Counted from the first letter of the stretch, positions 9,609-20,522 are shown. The stretch is DNA of 64,000 nucleotides from Burkholderia sp. GAS332 (GCA_900142905.1 FSRV01000001.1:2852001-2916000); one strand, 5' to 3'. Notes: generated from the sequence alone by a model not told the origin. Translations and numbers: made by a program.

Positions 9609-10973
9609 TCAAAAGGTCTGGCGGTATGACACGATGAACTTCATGTCGTTACGGTCGGATTTTCCATAGAAGCCGTTGGTGCGCAGGCGCGCCGGAAAGA
9701 TGCCAAGGCCAAGCCCCTTGAGCGGCCCCTCTTTCACATCGTAGGTCAAACTCAAGTCGATCTCGTTTGCCGAGGTATTGCTGCGCCCCGGATTCCTGAT
9801 CGCCCACCCGTGAATACCGCTAACACCGAGCGCAAGCCCTGGCATGCCGACATAAGACCCAACCTGAAGGGATGCTGCTGCCTTGAGCACCCGCGTGCCG
9901 TCCCAAACAAAATCGTCAAGCTGCCCCCAGGTCTGGATCTGGTTACGATTGTCGCTATTGGCCCACGGCGTCAGGCGGAAATTCATCTCACCGGAGTCCG
10001 GTGCATGAGTCATGCCAAAACCCAGGCTGACGCTCAACGGTCCGCCGACATAGGCGACGTTGGTGCTCGCATGCCATTCGTTGCGCGGCGCAGCGGTCGG
10101 CCCAAGCGCGGCGTCGTAACGGCCCCAGAGCGCGTAACCGCTCGCTGTCATGCTGCGACCATCGGCGAATTGCCAGGCGCGCGTGGCGATGACCTGCGCA
10201 TTGCGGCGATATCGGCGACCCTCGCCTACGCCCAAGTCGACGGAGTTAGTCGTATCCGCCTCGTAGCGAATGCCTACGCTGTGCACGAAGTCGATCCGAC
10301 TGGCGGCGCCGTCGTACTGGTCGCGATTCTGATGCCACGCGTTGGTCATGGTTCGAAACCGGTCGTCCCACTCATTGCGGAACTGATCGGCCCAGCCGTA
10401 ACCGATTTCCCAGCCCGACGCGCGGTACTTCAATTCACCGCCGCGATACGCATGCGTATGCAGCCCGCCCGAGGTCCCGAGCGTCCCGACGCTGAGTGGG
10501 GTGTAGCCCGCGCGGACCTGCCATCCGTCCCCCGCTGCGCTGCTGCGCCATTTCAGCGCGGCTTGCGCGAGCGTCGCATAGCTTTTGTCGGTCCCGTCCC
10601 GGTAGTCGTGGTACAGCACCTCCGACAGCCCAGTGGCGGGCACAAGCCGCAGATTGGCAAAACCTGACAGATCGGCGCCGACAAAGCCCCAAGGCCCCGC
10701 AGCGTAGCCCGAGCGCCAGTCCAGCCCCACCCCGAGGGCGTTGACATGGACATCGCCGACGTGGTCGGTAGCATGTCGATTTCGCGAATAAAACGTTGTG
10801 CTAACGGTCGTTTCCGATTGCGCGAAGAGACTGGGTATTTCTTCAACGCGCCATGGCCGCGTTGTACCGCGTGTCAGCTCATCTTCCTCGAGGGTCTCGC
10901 CAGGCGCTCCCAAGGCTGACGTATTGCATGTTGTAGTTAGCATTGCCAAGCATATAGAGCGAATCTTCCTCAC
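9609..10973 (-). CDS. OprD-family outer-membrane porin
   Basis: Predicted beta-barrel channel of 454 residues. From the GTG at 10973 the N-terminus reads VRKIRSICLAMLTTTCNTSALGA, a good signal peptide cleaved before PGE; GGGGGA lies just upstream. A TTG at 11015 would add 14 residues ahead of the signal. Repeated amphipathic strands (FYSRNRH, LGVGLDWRSGYAAGPWGFVGAD, WEIGYGWADQFRNEWDDRF) and a terminal Phe (SYRQTF) fit the OprD family, which imports amino acids or small organic acids; the substrate is unknown. It sits between two copies of the purL 3' end, unlike its core-genome neighbours. Confidence 0.82.
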   Translation of the reverse strand: MRKIRSICLAMLTTTCNTSALGAPGETLEEDELTRGTTRPWRVEEIPSLFAQSETTVSTTFYSRNRHATDHVGDVHVNALGVGLDWRSGYAAGPWGFVGADLSGFANLRLVPATGLSEVLYHDYRDGTDKSYATLAQAALKWRSSAAGDGWQVRAGYTPLSVGTLGTSGGLHTHAYRGGELKYRASGWEIGYGWADQFRNEWDDRFRTMTNAWHQNRDQYDGAASRIDFVHSVGIRYEADTTNSVDLGVGEGRRYRRNAQVIATRAWQFADGRSMTASGYALWGRYDAALGPTAAPRNEWHASTNVAYVGGPLSVSLGFGMTHAPDSGEMNFRLTPWANSDNRNQIQTWGQLDDFVWDGTRVLKAAASLQVGSYVGMPGLALGVSGIHGWAIRNPGRSNTSANEIDLSLTYDVKEGPLKGLGLGIFPARLRTNGFYGKSDRNDMKFIVSYRQTF

Positions 10974-11098
10974 GCTTCCCCCGTTGTTGCAGTTGCAGCG
11001 GGTGTTCAACTTCAACGTGGAAGACTACGCGGTCACACAGTGTGTATTCAAGTGGTATTAAAGTCGCATCAAATTGGGATGCGAACACGCGTAGGCAA

Positions 11099-11125
11099 CA
11101 AAAAAGACGGTCGCCAGGACCGTCT
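11099..11125 (-). terminator. purL terminator
   Basis: AGACGGTC-GCCAG-GACCGTCT perfect 8-bp stem, followed on the reverse strand by six T, 30 bp after the purL stop. Confidence 0.88.
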
Positions 11126-11154
11126 ATTTTGCTGATGCTGACCGCTGCCCGCGC

Positions 11155-11181
11155 TTAGCCCAACCAGCGGCGTGCGTTCTG
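11155..11181. repeat. purL 3' end (candidate attachment site, right copy)
   Basis: Resident copy of the 27-bp direct repeat whose partner is 9509-9535. It comprises the purL stop codon and the eight codons before it. The two copies bracket 1.6 kb holding the porin gene. Confidence 0.72.
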
Positions 11182-14100
11182 GAACACGCGCAGCCACGGG
11201 CTTGCGTCCGTGCTGCCCTCGCCCCAGCCTTCCGGATGCCAGCTCATCTGCACCGCGCGATGCACACGCTCGGTGTGCGGCATCAGCACCGTGAAGCGGC
11301 CATCAGGCGTTGTGACCGACGTGATGCCGTCCGGCGAACCGTTCGGGTTGAACGGATACTGCTCCGTTGCCTCGCCACGGTGATCGACGAAACGCATCGC
11401 CACGGCCACCTTCGACGCATCGCCTTGCTGCGAGAAGTCCGCGTAACCTTCGCCATGCGCAATCGCCACCGGAATGCGCGAACCTTCCATGCCGGCAAAG
11501 AAGACCGACGGCGAAGCCTGCACTTCGACCAGCGAGAAGCGCGCTTCGAATTTCTCCGACTTGTTGCGCGTGAACTTCGGCCATGCTTCGGCGCCCGGAA
11601 TCATCGACGCGAGGCTGCTCATCATCTGGCAGCCGTTGCAGATGCCCAGCGCAAACGTGTCTTCGCGGCCGAAGAACGCGGCGAACATATCGGCCAGTTG
11701 CGAGTTGAAGCGGATCGCCTTCGCCCAGCCTTCGCCGGCGCCCAGCGTGTCGCCGTATGAGAAGCCGCCGCACGCCACCGCGCCGGCGAAATCCGCCAGG
11801 TTGGCGCGGCCGGCCAGCAGGTCGCTCATGTGGACGTCGTGTGCGTCGAAGCCGGCGCGATCGAAGGCATAGGCGGTTTCGAGGTGCGAGTTCACGCCCT
11901 GCTCACGCAGGATCGCGACACGCGGGCGTGCGCCTTTACCAATAAATGGCGCGGCGACGTCTTCAGAAGGATCGAACGTGAGGATCGGCGAGATGCCCGG
12001 ATCGGCGGCGTCGGAGAGCGCGTCGTATTCGGCATCGGCACACGCCGGGTTGTCGCGCAGACGCGAAATACGCCAGCTTACTTCGCTCCACGCGCGATGC
12101 AATTCGGTACGCGGTGCGTCGTAGATCTTCTTCGCGTCGCGATAGATTTCAATCGTGTCGCGCTCGTTGGTCTTGCCGATCACGTGCGAGCATGCCGACA
12201 GACCGTGTTCGCGCAACGCGCCCAGCACCGCGTCGCGGTCCGCCGCGCGCACCTGAATCACCGCGCCGAGTTCCTCGGTGAAGAGCGCGCGAATCGTGCG
12301 GTCTTCACGGCGGCCGCTGGTCTGCTTCGCCCAGTCTTTCGCGTCGCCATAATCGGATTCGTGGTTCGGATCGAGCACCAGCATATCGACGTTCAGCGAC
12401 ACGCCAACGTGACCCGCAAACGCCATTTCGCAAACCGTCGCCCACAGGCCGCCATCCGAACGGTCGTGGTATGCGAGCAGCTTGCCGTCGCTGTTCAGCG
12501 ACTGGATCGCGGTGAAGAAACGCTTCAGATCTTCCGGATCGTCGACGTCCGGCACCGTATCGCCAACCTGCTGCGTGACTTGCGCGAGAATACTGCCGCC
12601 CAGACGATGCTTGGCGCGGCCGAGGTCGATCGCGATCAGCACGGAGTCACCCACCTCGCTCGCACGGCGCAGTTGCGGCGTGAGGTGCTGACGCACGTCT
12701 TCGACCGGCGCGAATGCCGAGATGATCAGCGAAACCGGCGCAACCACTTCCTTCGCGACGCCGCGGTCTTCCCACTTGGTGCGCATGGACAGCGAATCCT
12801 TGCCGACCGGAATGCTGATGCCCAGCGCCGGGCACAGTTCCATGCCGATGGCCTTGACCGTGTCGTACAGCGCGGCGTCTTCGCCTGCTGCGCCGCATGC
12901 GGCCATCCAGTTTGCCGACAGCTTGAGCTTATCGAGCGACGCGATCGGCGCCGCCGCGATGTTGGTGACCGCCTCGCCGACCGCCATGCGGCCCGACGCC
13001 GGCGCGTTGATCACGGCGAGCGGCGTACGCTCGGCCATGGTCATCGCTTCGCCGCGGAAGCCCGCGTAGTCCATCGTCGTGATGGCGACGTCGGCCACCG
13101 GCACTTGCCACGGGCCGACCATCTGGTCGCGCGCGGTCGTGCCGCCCACCGAGCGGTCGCCGATCGTGATCAGGAACGACTTGCTAGCAACCGTCGGATG
13201 ACGCAGCACGCTGACCGCGACTTCCGACAATGCGATACCGGTGACATCGACCGGTTCAAGTTGGGTCTCGACGCGTTTGACGTCGCGATGCATGCGCGGC
13301 GCCTTGCCAAGCAGCACTTCCATTGGCATGTCGACCGGCTCGTGCGCAGCGTCGCCGCTTGCTTCCGAGTCGATCACCTTCAGCTGACGCGCGGCCGTGG
13401 CCGTACCGACCACCGCGAACGGGCAGCGCTCGCGCTTGCACATCGCTTCGAAGGCCGGCAGATCGGCCGGCGCGATGGCCAGCACGTAGCGCTCCTGCGC
13501 TTCGTTCGACCAGATTTCGCGCGGCGACAAACCGCTCTCTTCCAACTGGATTTTGCGCAGATCGAAGATCGCGCCCTTGCTGGCGCCATCCACCACTTCC
13601 GGGAACGCGTTCGACAGACCGCCCGCGCCGACGTCATGGATGCTCAGAATCGGGTTCTTCTCGCCGAGTTGCCAGCACGCATTGATCACTTCCTGCGCAC
13701 GACGTTCGATTTCCGGATTGCCGCGCTGGACCGAGTCGAAGTCGAGTTCGGCCGTGTTCGTGCCGGTCGCCATCGAGCTGGCGGCCCCGCCGCCCATGCC
13801 GATGCGCATACCCGGGCCGCCGATCTGGATCAGCAGCGAGCCTTCCGGCAGATCGTGCTTGTGCGTGTGCTGATCGGAAATATTGCCGATGCCGCCGGCG
13901 ATCATGATCGGCTTGTGATAACCGCGCACCAGACCCGCAACGTTCTGCTCGTACGCGCGGAAATAGCCACCCAGATTCGGCCGGCCGAATTCGTTGTTGA
14001 ACGCAGCGCCGCCAAGCGGGCCGTCGATCATGATCTGCAGCGGCGACGCGATGCGGTCAGGACGGCCGTACGCTTCGTGCTTGTCGTCCGGGTTCCGGTG

Positions 14101-15240
14101 TGCCAGCGGCTGCGCGGCGTCACGGGCGTTTTCCCATGCTTCGACGCCGTCCGGCAATTCCAGATTCGACACCGTGAAGCCCGCCAGACCCGCCTTAGGA
14201 CGCGCACCGCGGCCCGTTGCGCCTTCGTCGCGGATTTCGCCGCCTGAGCCGGTCGAGGCGCCCGGGAACGGCGAGATCGCGGTGGGGTGGTTGTGCGTCT
14301 CCACCTTCATCAACGTGTGCGTCAGTTCGACGTTGCGGCGATAGTGCTCGGGCAATTCGCCCGCGCCGAGTTCAGCCGGCGTGCGCGGGAACCAGCGCTC
14401 AGCCACGCCACCGGCCATGATCGCCGAGTTGTCCGAATACGCGACGATCGTGCCCTGCGGGTTCAGCTTCTCGGTGTTGCGAATCATGTTGAACAACGAG
14501 ATGTCCTGCTTCTCGCCGTCGATTGTCCAATCCGCGTTGAAGATCTTGTGACGGCAGTGTTCGCTGTTGGCCTGCGCGAACATCATCAGCTCGACGTCGG
14601 TCGGGTTGCGGCCGAGTTTCGTGAAGGCGTCGACAAGGTAGTCGATTTCGTCGTCCGCGAGCGCGAGGCCCAGTTCCGTGTTCGCCGCTTCCAGCGCCCC
14701 GCGACCGTTGCTCAACACGTCGACGGTTTGCAGCGGCTTGGCCGGCAGTTCGTCGAACAGATGCAGCGCGTGATCGCGCGAAGGCGACACGCTTTCGGTC
14801 ATGCGGTCGTGCAGCGCCGCGGCGACGGCCGCGCGGGCTTCGTCGGAGAGCGCCTTCTTGCCGCCCAGCAGACCGCTTTTCAGCGTCACCGTGTATTCAA
14901 CGCCCCGCTCGATGCGGCGCACCTGCGTGAGACCGCAGAGGTGCGCAATATCGGTTGCCTTGCTGGCCCACGGCGACACCGTGCCGAAGCGCGGCACCAC
15001 GAGGAAAGTTTCGACCGTGCCACGCTCTTTGGTTTCTTCGAGCGGATCGCCGTAGTGCATCAGCGCTTCGATCTTCGCGTTGTCTTCCGCGGACAGCGGG
15101 GTTTGCGCGTTGACGAAGTGCAGATACTGGCCGCGCACACCGGTGATGTTGGCGTCAATACGCGTCAGCGTGTCGAGCAGGCGGGTTTGACGGAAATCGG
15201 AAAGGGCCGAAGCGCCGGGGAAACACGAGAAGTGGGCCAT
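11155..15240 (-). CDS. purL: Phosphoribosylformylglycinamidine synthase (large, single-chain PurL)
   Basis: Fourth step of de novo purine synthesis: converts FGAR, ATP and glutamine to FGAM. 1361 residues make this the one-piece proteobacterial form with synthase and glutaminase domains joined. Visible are the linker and ATP region [19 protein letters not shown], the second AIRS-like half with GKDSLSMRT, and the C-terminal class I glutamine amidotransferase with nucleophile Cys in GICNGCQMM, followed by HGEGY and SWHPEGW. The last codons, [12 protein letters not shown], are duplicated at 9509-9535. No Shine-Dalgarno is evident before the ATG, but the N-terminus MAHFSCFPG is the conserved one. 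Confidence 0.98.
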   Translation of the reverse strand: MAHFSCFPGASALSDFRQTRLLDTLTRIDANITGVRGQYLHFVNAQTPLSAEDNAKIEALMHYGDPLEETKERGTVETFLVVPRFGTVSPWASKATDIAHLCGLTQVRRIERGVEYTVTLKSGLLGGKKALSDEARAAVAAALHDRMTESVSPSRDHALHLFDELPAKPLQTVDVLSNGRGALEAANTELGLALADDEIDYLVDAFTKLGRNPTDVELMMFAQANSEHCRHKIFNADWTIDGEKQDISLFNMIRNTEKLNPQGTIVAYSDNSAIMAGGVAERWFPRTPAELGAGELPEHYRRNVELTHTLMKVETHNHPTAISPFPGASTGSGGEIRDEGATGRGARPKAGLAGFTVSNLELPDGVEAWENARDAAQPLAHRNPDDKHEAYGRPDRIASPLQIMIDGPLGGAAFNNEFGRPNLGGYFRAYEQNVAGLVRGYHKPIMIAGGIGNISDQHTHKHDLPEGSLLIQIGGPGMRIGMGGGAASSMATGTNTAELDFDSVQRGNPEIERRAQEVINACWQLGEKNPILSIHDVGAGGLSNAFPEVVDGASKGAIFDLRKIQLEESGLSPREIWSNEAQERYVLAIAPADLPAFEAMCKRERCPFAVVGTATAARQLKVIDSEASGDAAHEPVDMPMEVLLGKAPRMHRDVKRVETQLEPVDVTGIALSEVAVSVLRHPTVASKSFLITIGDRSVGGTTARDQMVGPWQVPVADVAITTMDYAGFRGEAMTMAERTPLAVINAPASGRMAVGEAVTNIAAAPIASLDKLKLSANWMAACGAAGEDAALYDTVKAIGMELCPALGISIPVGKDSLSMRTKWEDRGVAKEVVAPVSLIISAFAPVEDVRQHLTPQLRRASEVGDSVLIAIDLGRAKHRLGGSILAQVTQQVGDTVPDVDDPEDLKRFFTAIQSLNSDGKLLAYHDRSDGGLWATVCEMAFAGHVGVSLNVDMLVLDPNHESDYGDAKDWAKQTSGRREDRTIRALFTEELGAVIQVRAADRDAVLGALREHGLSACSHVIGKTNERDTIEIYRDAKKIYDAPRTELHRAWSEVSWRISRLRDNPACADAEYDALSDAADPGISPILTFDPSEDVAAPFIGKGARPRVAILREQGVNSHLETAYAFDRAGFDAHDVHMSDLLAGRANLADFAGAVACGGFSYGDTLGAGEGWAKAIRFNSQLADMFAAFFGREDTFALGICNGCQMMSSLASMIPGAEAWPKFTRNKSEKFEARFSLVEVQASPSVFFAGMEGSRIPVAIAHGEGYADFSQQGDASKVAVAMRFVDHRGEATEQYPFNPNGSPDGITSVTTPDGRFTVLMPHTERVHRAVQMSWHPEGWGEGSTDASPWLRVFQNARRWLG

Positions 15241-15315
15241 GGACTTGACGTAGCGTCGCTAATGATGCCGATGAGTCGCGCGTGAAGGCGACGTGAGGCG
15301 GAAAGGAAGTCCGGG

Positions 15316-15321
15316 ATTATA
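15316..15321 (-). promoter_or_regulatory. Consensus -10 element for purL
   Basis: TATAAT on the reverse strand, giving an expected leader of about 70 nt. The -35 region is GC-rich and poor. I see no further structure in the 280 bp between purL and the divergent oxidoreductase. Confidence 0.45.
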
Positions 15322-15520
15322 CCCCGGGAAAGGGCTTCCAGCGGGCTTCACACCAGGGTTATGGCGGGGTCTGCATGGCCTGTCTGTCGTTTTGGCTGCT
15401 ATCATTCGCCCTTTCACCAGATCGGCGCGAGCGGCCTGAGCAATGCCGGGCAGCGCGCCGCATGCCACGCTTAACGGGAACGCTGCGTTTTTGCGTCCCG
15501 CCGGCAAATCGAATCAGATC

Positions 15521-16828
15521 ATGGATGTCATCGTCATTGGCGGCGGGATTGTGGGCGTCGCCACCGCTTATCAACTGCGCGCGGCCGGCCACCGGGTATG
15601 CGTCGTCGAGCGCCACGCAACGGTCGCGCAAGGCGCGACCTATGGGCACGGCGGCACCGTGCTGCCGACCCCGCTCGACGTCTGGTTCGGCCCGACCTTC
15701 ATGGCGAGCCGTCAGGGCGCCAAAAACGGCGTGATCAGCAAAACCGGCTTTAACGGGCCGGCGCGCCAGTTCGTCAAGCAGCTCGCCGCTTTGCAGGAGC
15801 CTGAGGCGTTCAGCCGGCAATACGCGCGGCTGCGTCCGTTGATTGAAGCATCGCGTGAGGCGATGGCCGATATCGAAGCACGTTTCGGGCTGGAATTCGA
15901 ACAGGCGAGCGGCCTGCTCTATCTGGTGCGTTCCGAGCAGGAATGGCAACAGACACAGACCGCGCTCGATCTGCTGCACCAATACGAAGTCCCGCACCAC
16001 GTGCTGACGCCGGCCGAATGCGCCGCGTTCGAGCATTCCGTGCGGACCGAGCCGGAATTCGCCGGCGGCGTGTTGTTCGACCATGAGCGCACGGCCAACT
16101 GCCCGCTTTTCGCGAAGCTGATCAAGCAGACCCTCGATACACAAGGCGGTGTGCAATTCATGCTGGGCTGCGAAGTCTCGGCGATCCGCCTCGAAGGTCA
16201 GCGCGCCGCGGTGGAACTGGCGCCACGGCCGGGCGTCAGCTCCACTGCGGCGCGTTCACGCGATGTCGACGTGATCAACGCCGACGCGATCGTCGTCGCC
16301 GCCGGGCAAGGCAGCCTGCCGCTGCTCGAACGTCTGGGATTGCGGCTGCCGCTGCATCCGTTGCGCCTGCATAACCTGGTGGCGCCGATTGCGCATGAAG
16401 AATGCGCGCCGCACGTCGCGATCGTGGACGCGGTCAAGCGGATTACGATCAGCCGCATGAATCATCGCCTGCGGATTGCCGGCGGTGCGGTTTTGCAAAG
16501 CGCGGGCCAGATCGACAAACCGCTGGGCGAGGCATTGACGAAAGAAGCGCTGGCGCTGCTGGGCCAGGCGACTCACGACTGGATCCCGGGCGCGGCCCGG
16601 ATCTCTGCCGCCCTGCCGTGGGAAGGCGTAAAACTGCTGTCGCCGGACGGTTTGCCGGTGATCGGCAACGCGCTTCATCCGCGTCTGTTCGTGAACGCAG
16701 GCCACGGGCCTGCCGGGTGGGGCCTGGCATGCGGAGCGGGCAAACTGGTCGCCGACCTGATCTCGGGCAAGACGCCCGACGTCCCTGCGGACACCCTGGC
16801 AGCGCTGCGCGCGGACCGATTCCAGTAA
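15521..16828 (+). CDS. FAD-dependent oxidoreductase, D-amino-acid dehydrogenase (DadA) family
   Basis: Flavoprotein of 435 residues that probably oxidises an amine or D-amino acid and passes electrons to the quinone pool. The N-terminal dinucleotide fold is VIVIGGGIVGVATAYQLRAAG, followed by YGHGGTVLPTPLD where DadA has its Gly-rich second motif. The C-terminal FAD motif is SPDGLPVIGNALHPRLFVNAGHG (broken here by conserved Gly/Pro) and WGLACGAGKLVADLISG. Start chosen at ATG 15521 because the fold begins there; a 26-residue extension to 15443 is unlikely. Substrate unassigned. A GGGAGCC...GGCTCCC inverted repeat follows the stop (16843-16874). Confidence 0.85.
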   Translation: MDVIVIGGGIVGVATAYQLRAAGHRVCVVERHATVAQGATYGHGGTVLPTPLDVWFGPTFMASRQGAKNGVISKTGFNGPARQFVKQLAALQEPEAFSRQYARLRPLIEASREAMADIEARFGLEFEQASGLLYLVRSEQEWQQTQTALDLLHQYEVPHHVLTPAECAAFEHSVRTEPEFAGGVLFDHERTANCPLFAKLIKQTLDTQGGVQFMLGCEVSAIRLEGQRAAVELAPRPGVSSTAARSRDVDVINADAIVVAAGQGSLPLLERLGLRLPLHPLRLHNLVAPIAHEECAPHVAIVDAVKRITISRMNHRLRIAGGAVLQSAGQIDKPLGEALTKEALALLGQATHDWIPGAARISAALPWEGVKLLSPDGLPVIGNALHPRLFVNAGHGPAGWGLACGAGKLVADLISGKTPDVPADTLAALRADRFQ

Positions 16829-16884
16829 ATGGCGGGCACGCCGGGAGCCTATCGGCACTACCATAGTGGCTCCCTAAGCTTTCT

Positions 16885-16900
16885 CACCTTGCCCAAGGTG
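16885..16900. repeat. Short hairpin in the nnr leader
   Basis: CACCTT-GCCC-AAGGTG, a perfect 6-bp stem with a 4-nt loop, 16 bp before the nnr start codon. No clear ribosome-binding sequence lies between hairpin and ATG. Confidence 0.4.
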
Positions 16901-16916
16901 AACGCCAAGCCTCGCC

Positions 16917-18530
16917 ATGACCGTGCCCGAATCCACGCTCCCGACATTAATCAGCCCGCGAAACCGCGCGTTGCCGCTGCTCACGCTCACCGACCTGCGG
17001 ATCCTTGAAACCCAGGCCGCGGCGGCACTTCCTCCGCACACTCTGATGTCCCGCGCCGGCAAAGCCGCCGCGAGCTACCTGCAAGAACGGATCACCCGCG
17101 ATACGTCGACCGAAAAATCGAAGCACAAGGTCTGGGTCGTCGCAGGCCCGGGCAACAACGGCGGCGACGCATTGATCATGGCTGCGGAGCTGCATCAGGC
17201 CGGCATTGCCGTAGACCTGTGCATGCCACTTGAAGTCAAGCCGGACGACGCCCGCTGGGCGCTCGACACCGCCCGTGCGGCAGGCGTAGCCGTTACCTCG
17301 ACACCGCCGGCTTCGCTGGACAGCTACACATGGCTGGTGGACGGCATGTTCGGCATCGGCCTGACCCGCCCCCTGGAAGGCATCTTTGCCACCATCGCCC
17401 GCCAGCTCTCGCAACGCACGAAAGGAAAATCCCGAAAAGGCGGCGTTCTGGCGCTCGACACGCCTAGCGGCCTCGACAGCGACACCGGCACGGTAGTCGG
17501 CGAAGGACGTGACCAAGACGGGGACCGAAGCGATGGCATCGCGGTCCATGCCACTCACACGATCACCTTCATCGGCGCGAAACCCGGCCTCTTCACAGCA
17601 CAGGGCCGCGATCTCGCCGGCACGGTAACGGTGGCGCCGATCGGCGTTGACAGCACCCGCCGCACAGCCGTGCAACTCAACGCGCCCGAGTTGTTCGCCG
17701 CCTTCCTGCCGCCGCGCGACTTCGCCACCAACAAGGGTACTTTCGGCAGCCTCGCCGTAGTCGGCGGCGACACCGGCATGTGCGGCGCGCCGATCCTCGC
17801 CTCGCGCGCGGCGCTCTACACCGGCGCGGGTAAAGTGCACGTCGCCCTGCTCGGTGACGGTGCCCCGCCCTACGATCCGCCGCATCCCGAACTGATGCTG
17901 CATGCGATCGACGATCTGCCGCTCGACAAGATGGACGCACTCGCCGTCGGCTGCGGCATGGGTCTGCGCGACCGCGCCACGCGTGTCATGCACGACGTGC
18001 TGTCGCTTGACGTGCCAAAACTGTTCGACGCCGACGCCCTCAATCTGATTTCGACCGACCCGTCGCTCGCGGCCGAAGTCACCGCGCGCGGCGTACAAGG
18101 CGATCCGTGCGTGCTCACGCCGCATCCGTTGGAAGCCGCGCGCCTGCTTGGCACCGATGCGCCGAGCGTGCAACGCGACCGTCTCGCCGCGGCGCGGGCA
18201 CTGGCTGCGCGCTTTGCCGGCGTGGTCGTGCTGAAAGGCACGGGCACGGTCATCGCGGCGCCGGACGGCCGCGTCGCGATCAATCCGACCGGTAATGCCG
18301 CGCTCGCGACAGGTGGCACGGGCGACGTGCTCGGCGGCATCATCGGCGCGCTGCTCGCCCAACACCTGCCACGTTACGAAGCCGCGCTGGCCGGTGTCTA
18401 CCTGCACGGCCTCGCTGCCGATACGCTGAGCGCGCAAGGCCACGGTCCGGCCGGCTTGACCGCGGGCGAACTCGCGCCGATGGTGCGGACTTTGCTTAAC
18501 CGGCTGTTCTATCCGCAAGCGGCTGAATGA
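16917..18530 (+). CDS. nnr: Bifunctional NAD(P)H-hydrate epimerase / ADP-dependent dehydratase
   Basis: Repairs hydrated NAD(P)H: an N-terminal YjeF_N epimerase interconverts R and S forms, and a C-terminal ribokinase-like domain dehydrates the S form using ADP. 537 residues. Epimerase motifs: VAGPGNNGGDALIMA (residue 77 onward) and DTPSGLDSDTG. Dehydratase motifs: TFGSLAVVGGDTGMCGAP, LTPHPLEAARLLG, LKGTGTVIAAPDG and NPTGNAALATGGTGDVLGG. The epimerase has a charged insert GEGRDQDGDRSDG after the substrate loop. The following 273 bp before pgi (18531-18803) hold no gene; TATACT at 18594-18599 is a possible -10. Confidence 0.95.
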   Translation: MTVPESTLPTLISPRNRALPLLTLTDLRILETQAAAALPPHTLMSRAGKAAASYLQERITRDTSTEKSKHKVWVVAGPGNNGGDALIMAAELHQAGIAVDLCMPLEVKPDDARWALDTARAAGVAVTSTPPASLDSYTWLVDGMFGIGLTRPLEGIFATIARQLSQRTKGKSRKGGVLALDTPSGLDSDTGTVVGEGRDQDGDRSDGIAVHATHTITFIGAKPGLFTAQGRDLAGTVTVAPIGVDSTRRTAVQLNAPELFAAFLPPRDFATNKGTFGSLAVVGGDTGMCGAPILASRAALYTGAGKVHVALLGDGAPPYDPPHPELMLHAIDDLPLDKMDALAVGCGMGLRDRATRVMHDVLSLDVPKLFDADALNLISTDPSLAAEVTARGVQGDPCVLTPHPLEAARLLGTDAPSVQRDRLAAARALAARFAGVVVLKGTGTVIAAPDGRVAINPTGNAALATGGTGDVLGGIIGALLAQHLPRYEAALAGVYLHGLAADTLSAQGHGPAGLTAGELAPMVRTLLNRLFYPQAAE

Positions 18531-18803
18531 ACCCACCCATCCCACAGTGTGACTGGGACGCTCAAACCGCTGCCGCCCGTCACACAACGCCGTTATACTG
18601 ATCGACTGCGCCGTGCGTCAGATTCATCACGGGTTGCAGCGAAACTTCAGCGAGCCGGTTCGACCTCCAAACTGGCTCGCGGCGTTTCCCCGCAACCGCC
18701 CCGAACCCGGCCGCGCGGCATCGCGCTAACAGCATCGTTGCATCATCCTCGGCAGCGCTTCACGCGCGTGCCATTCTTCGTGCCCCTTCGTTAGACGGAC
18801 GCT

Positions 18804-20426
18804 ATGACGCAGAACTCTCTCCCCTCCTGGTCCTCGCTGCAAACGCATTACGAGAAGATTCGCGATGCGCACATGCGCGACTGGTTCGCCCCCGAGAACG
18901 ATCCCGCCCCTACCCGTGCTGAGCGCTTTGCGTTCGCGGGCGGCGGTCTCGCGGCCGATTTCTCGAAGAACCGCATTACCGACGAAACGCTGAAACTGCT
19001 GGTGCAACTCGCGCGCGAAGCCGGCGTCGAGAAACGCCGCGACGCGATGTTCGCGGGCGAAATCGTCAACCCGACCGAAGGCCGCGCCGCCTTGCACACC
19101 GCGCTGCGCGCCACCGATCCGAAGGCACCGTTCCATGCGGAAATCCTGGCCGAACGCGCCAAGATGGCCGCGTTCGCCGACAAGGTCCGCAGCGGCGAGT
19201 GGACCGGCTATACGGGCAAGCGGATTCGCTATGTCGTGAACATCGGCATCGGCGGCTCGGACCTCGGGCCGAAGATGGTCGTACACGCGCTGCATCATCT
19301 GGCCACGCCGGAGATCACCACGCACTTCGTGTCGAACGTCGACGGCGCGGATCTGTATAACGTCATGCAGATGATCGATCCCGAAGAGACGCTCGCGATC
19401 ATCGTCTCCAAGACTTTCACGACACTCGAAACAATGACCAACGCGCGCTCGCTGCGCGACTGGTTCATCGAGAAAGGCTGCCCGGAGAGTGCGCTGGCGA
19501 AGCACTTCGTCGGCGTGTCGGCGAACCCGGCTGAGGTGGTCAAGTTCGGCATCGAGAAAGAGAACGTGTTCGAGATGTGGGACTGGGTTGGCGGGCGTTA
19601 TTCGCTGTGGTCGGCCGTGGGTCTGTCGATCATGATCGCGATCGGCCCGCAACAGTTCGACGAACTACTGGCCGGCGCCAACGAGATGGACCAGCATTTC
19701 CGCGACGCACCGCTTGAGAAGAATCTGCCGGTGCTGCTTGGCATGATCGGCATCTGGTATCGCAACTTCTTCGGCTCACAAAGCTATCTGGTCGCACCGT
19801 ATTCGGAAGCGCTGCATTTCCTGCCGTCGTATCTGCAACAGCTCGAGATGGAGAGCAACGGCAAGTCGGCGCGCCTCGATGGCGTGATGGTCGACTATCC
19901 GACTGCCGCCGTGACCTGGGGCGAACCGGGCACGAACGGGCAGCATGCATTCTTCCAGATGCTGCACCAGGGTCCGACCATCGTGCCGATCGACTTCATC
20001 GCCGTGTTGACGCCGGAGCATCCGCTTGTCAGCCATCATCCGAAGCTGCTGGCGAACTGTTTCGCGCAAAGCGAGGCGCTGATGCTGGGCCGCACACTCG
20101 AAGAAGCGAAGAAGGTCGCCGGTGCGGACAAGCCGGAACTCGCCCCACACCTGGTGTTCCCGGGCAACCGTCCGACGAGCACATTGCTGGTCGATGCACT
20201 CACCGCGCGTTCGCTCGGCGCATTGATCGCACTGTATGAGCACAAGGTGCTGGTGCAGGCCTCAGTGTGGGACATCAATCCGTTCGATCAGTGGGGCGTC
20301 GAGCTGGGCAAGATTCTCGGCAAGGTCGTCGAGGCGGATCTGACGGCGGCAAGCGTCGATGAGAAGAAGCATGACTCGTCGACGTCGGCGCTGATCGCAC
20401 GGGCGCGTGCTGCCTTGAAGCGGTAA
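18804..20426 (+). CDS. pgi: Glucose-6-phosphate isomerase
   Basis: Interconverts glucose-6-phosphate and fructose-6-phosphate in the cytoplasm. 540 residues, the family length. Signatures include [13 protein letters not shown], the phosphate-binding [28 protein letters not shown], and the C-terminal PGI signature with the catalytic Lys in [10 protein letters not shown]. In Burkholderiales, which lack 6-phosphofructokinase, it mainly serves the Entner-Doudoroff and gluconeogenic routes. The gene ends just before a strong terminator. Confidence 0.97.
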   Translation: MTQNSLPSWSSLQTHYEKIRDAHMRDWFAPENDPAPTRAERFAFAGGGLAADFSKNRITDETLKLLVQLAREAGVEKRRDAMFAGEIVNPTEGRAALHTALRATDPKAPFHAEILAERAKMAAFADKVRSGEWTGYTGKRIRYVVNIGIGGSDLGPKMVVHALHHLATPEITTHFVSNVDGADLYNVMQMIDPEETLAIIVSKTFTTLETMTNARSLRDWFIEKGCPESALAKHFVGVSANPAEVVKFGIEKENVFEMWDWVGGRYSLWSAVGLSIMIAIGPQQFDELLAGANEMDQHFRDAPLEKNLPVLLGMIGIWYRNFFGSQSYLVAPYSEALHFLPSYLQQLEMESNGKSARLDGVMVDYPTAAVTWGEPGTNGQHAFFQMLHQGPTIVPIDFIAVLTPEHPLVSHHPKLLANCFAQSEALMLGRTLEEAKKVAGADKPELAPHLVFPGNRPTSTLLVDALTARSLGALIALYEHKVLVQASVWDINPFDQWGVELGKILGKVVEADLTAASVDEKKHDSSTSALIARARAALKR

Positions 20427-20448
20427 GGCGCTGAAGAAGCTGCAATGA

Positions 20449-20479
20449 AAAAGCGGACCTTTACGGTCCGCTTTTTTTT
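20449..20479. terminator. Terminator between pgi and the ABC ATPase gene
   Basis: GCGGACC-TTTAC-GGTCCGC with flanking A and T runs; it can serve both convergent genes. Confidence 0.9.
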
Positions 20480-20522
20480 AGCTCAATAACGATCGCCGGT
20501 TTAAACGGCGCGCAGCGCGTTT

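Noticed and set aside
11099..11125. Attenuator or riboswitch at the purL end
   Set aside because: A simple 8-bp stem followed by a T-run after the stop codon is a plain intrinsic terminator.
11830..14247. 805-codon forward open frame inside purL
   Set aside because: It is antisense to purL in a GC-rich gene, is Arg/His/Ala-rich, has no motif and no ribosome site; a codon-structure shadow.
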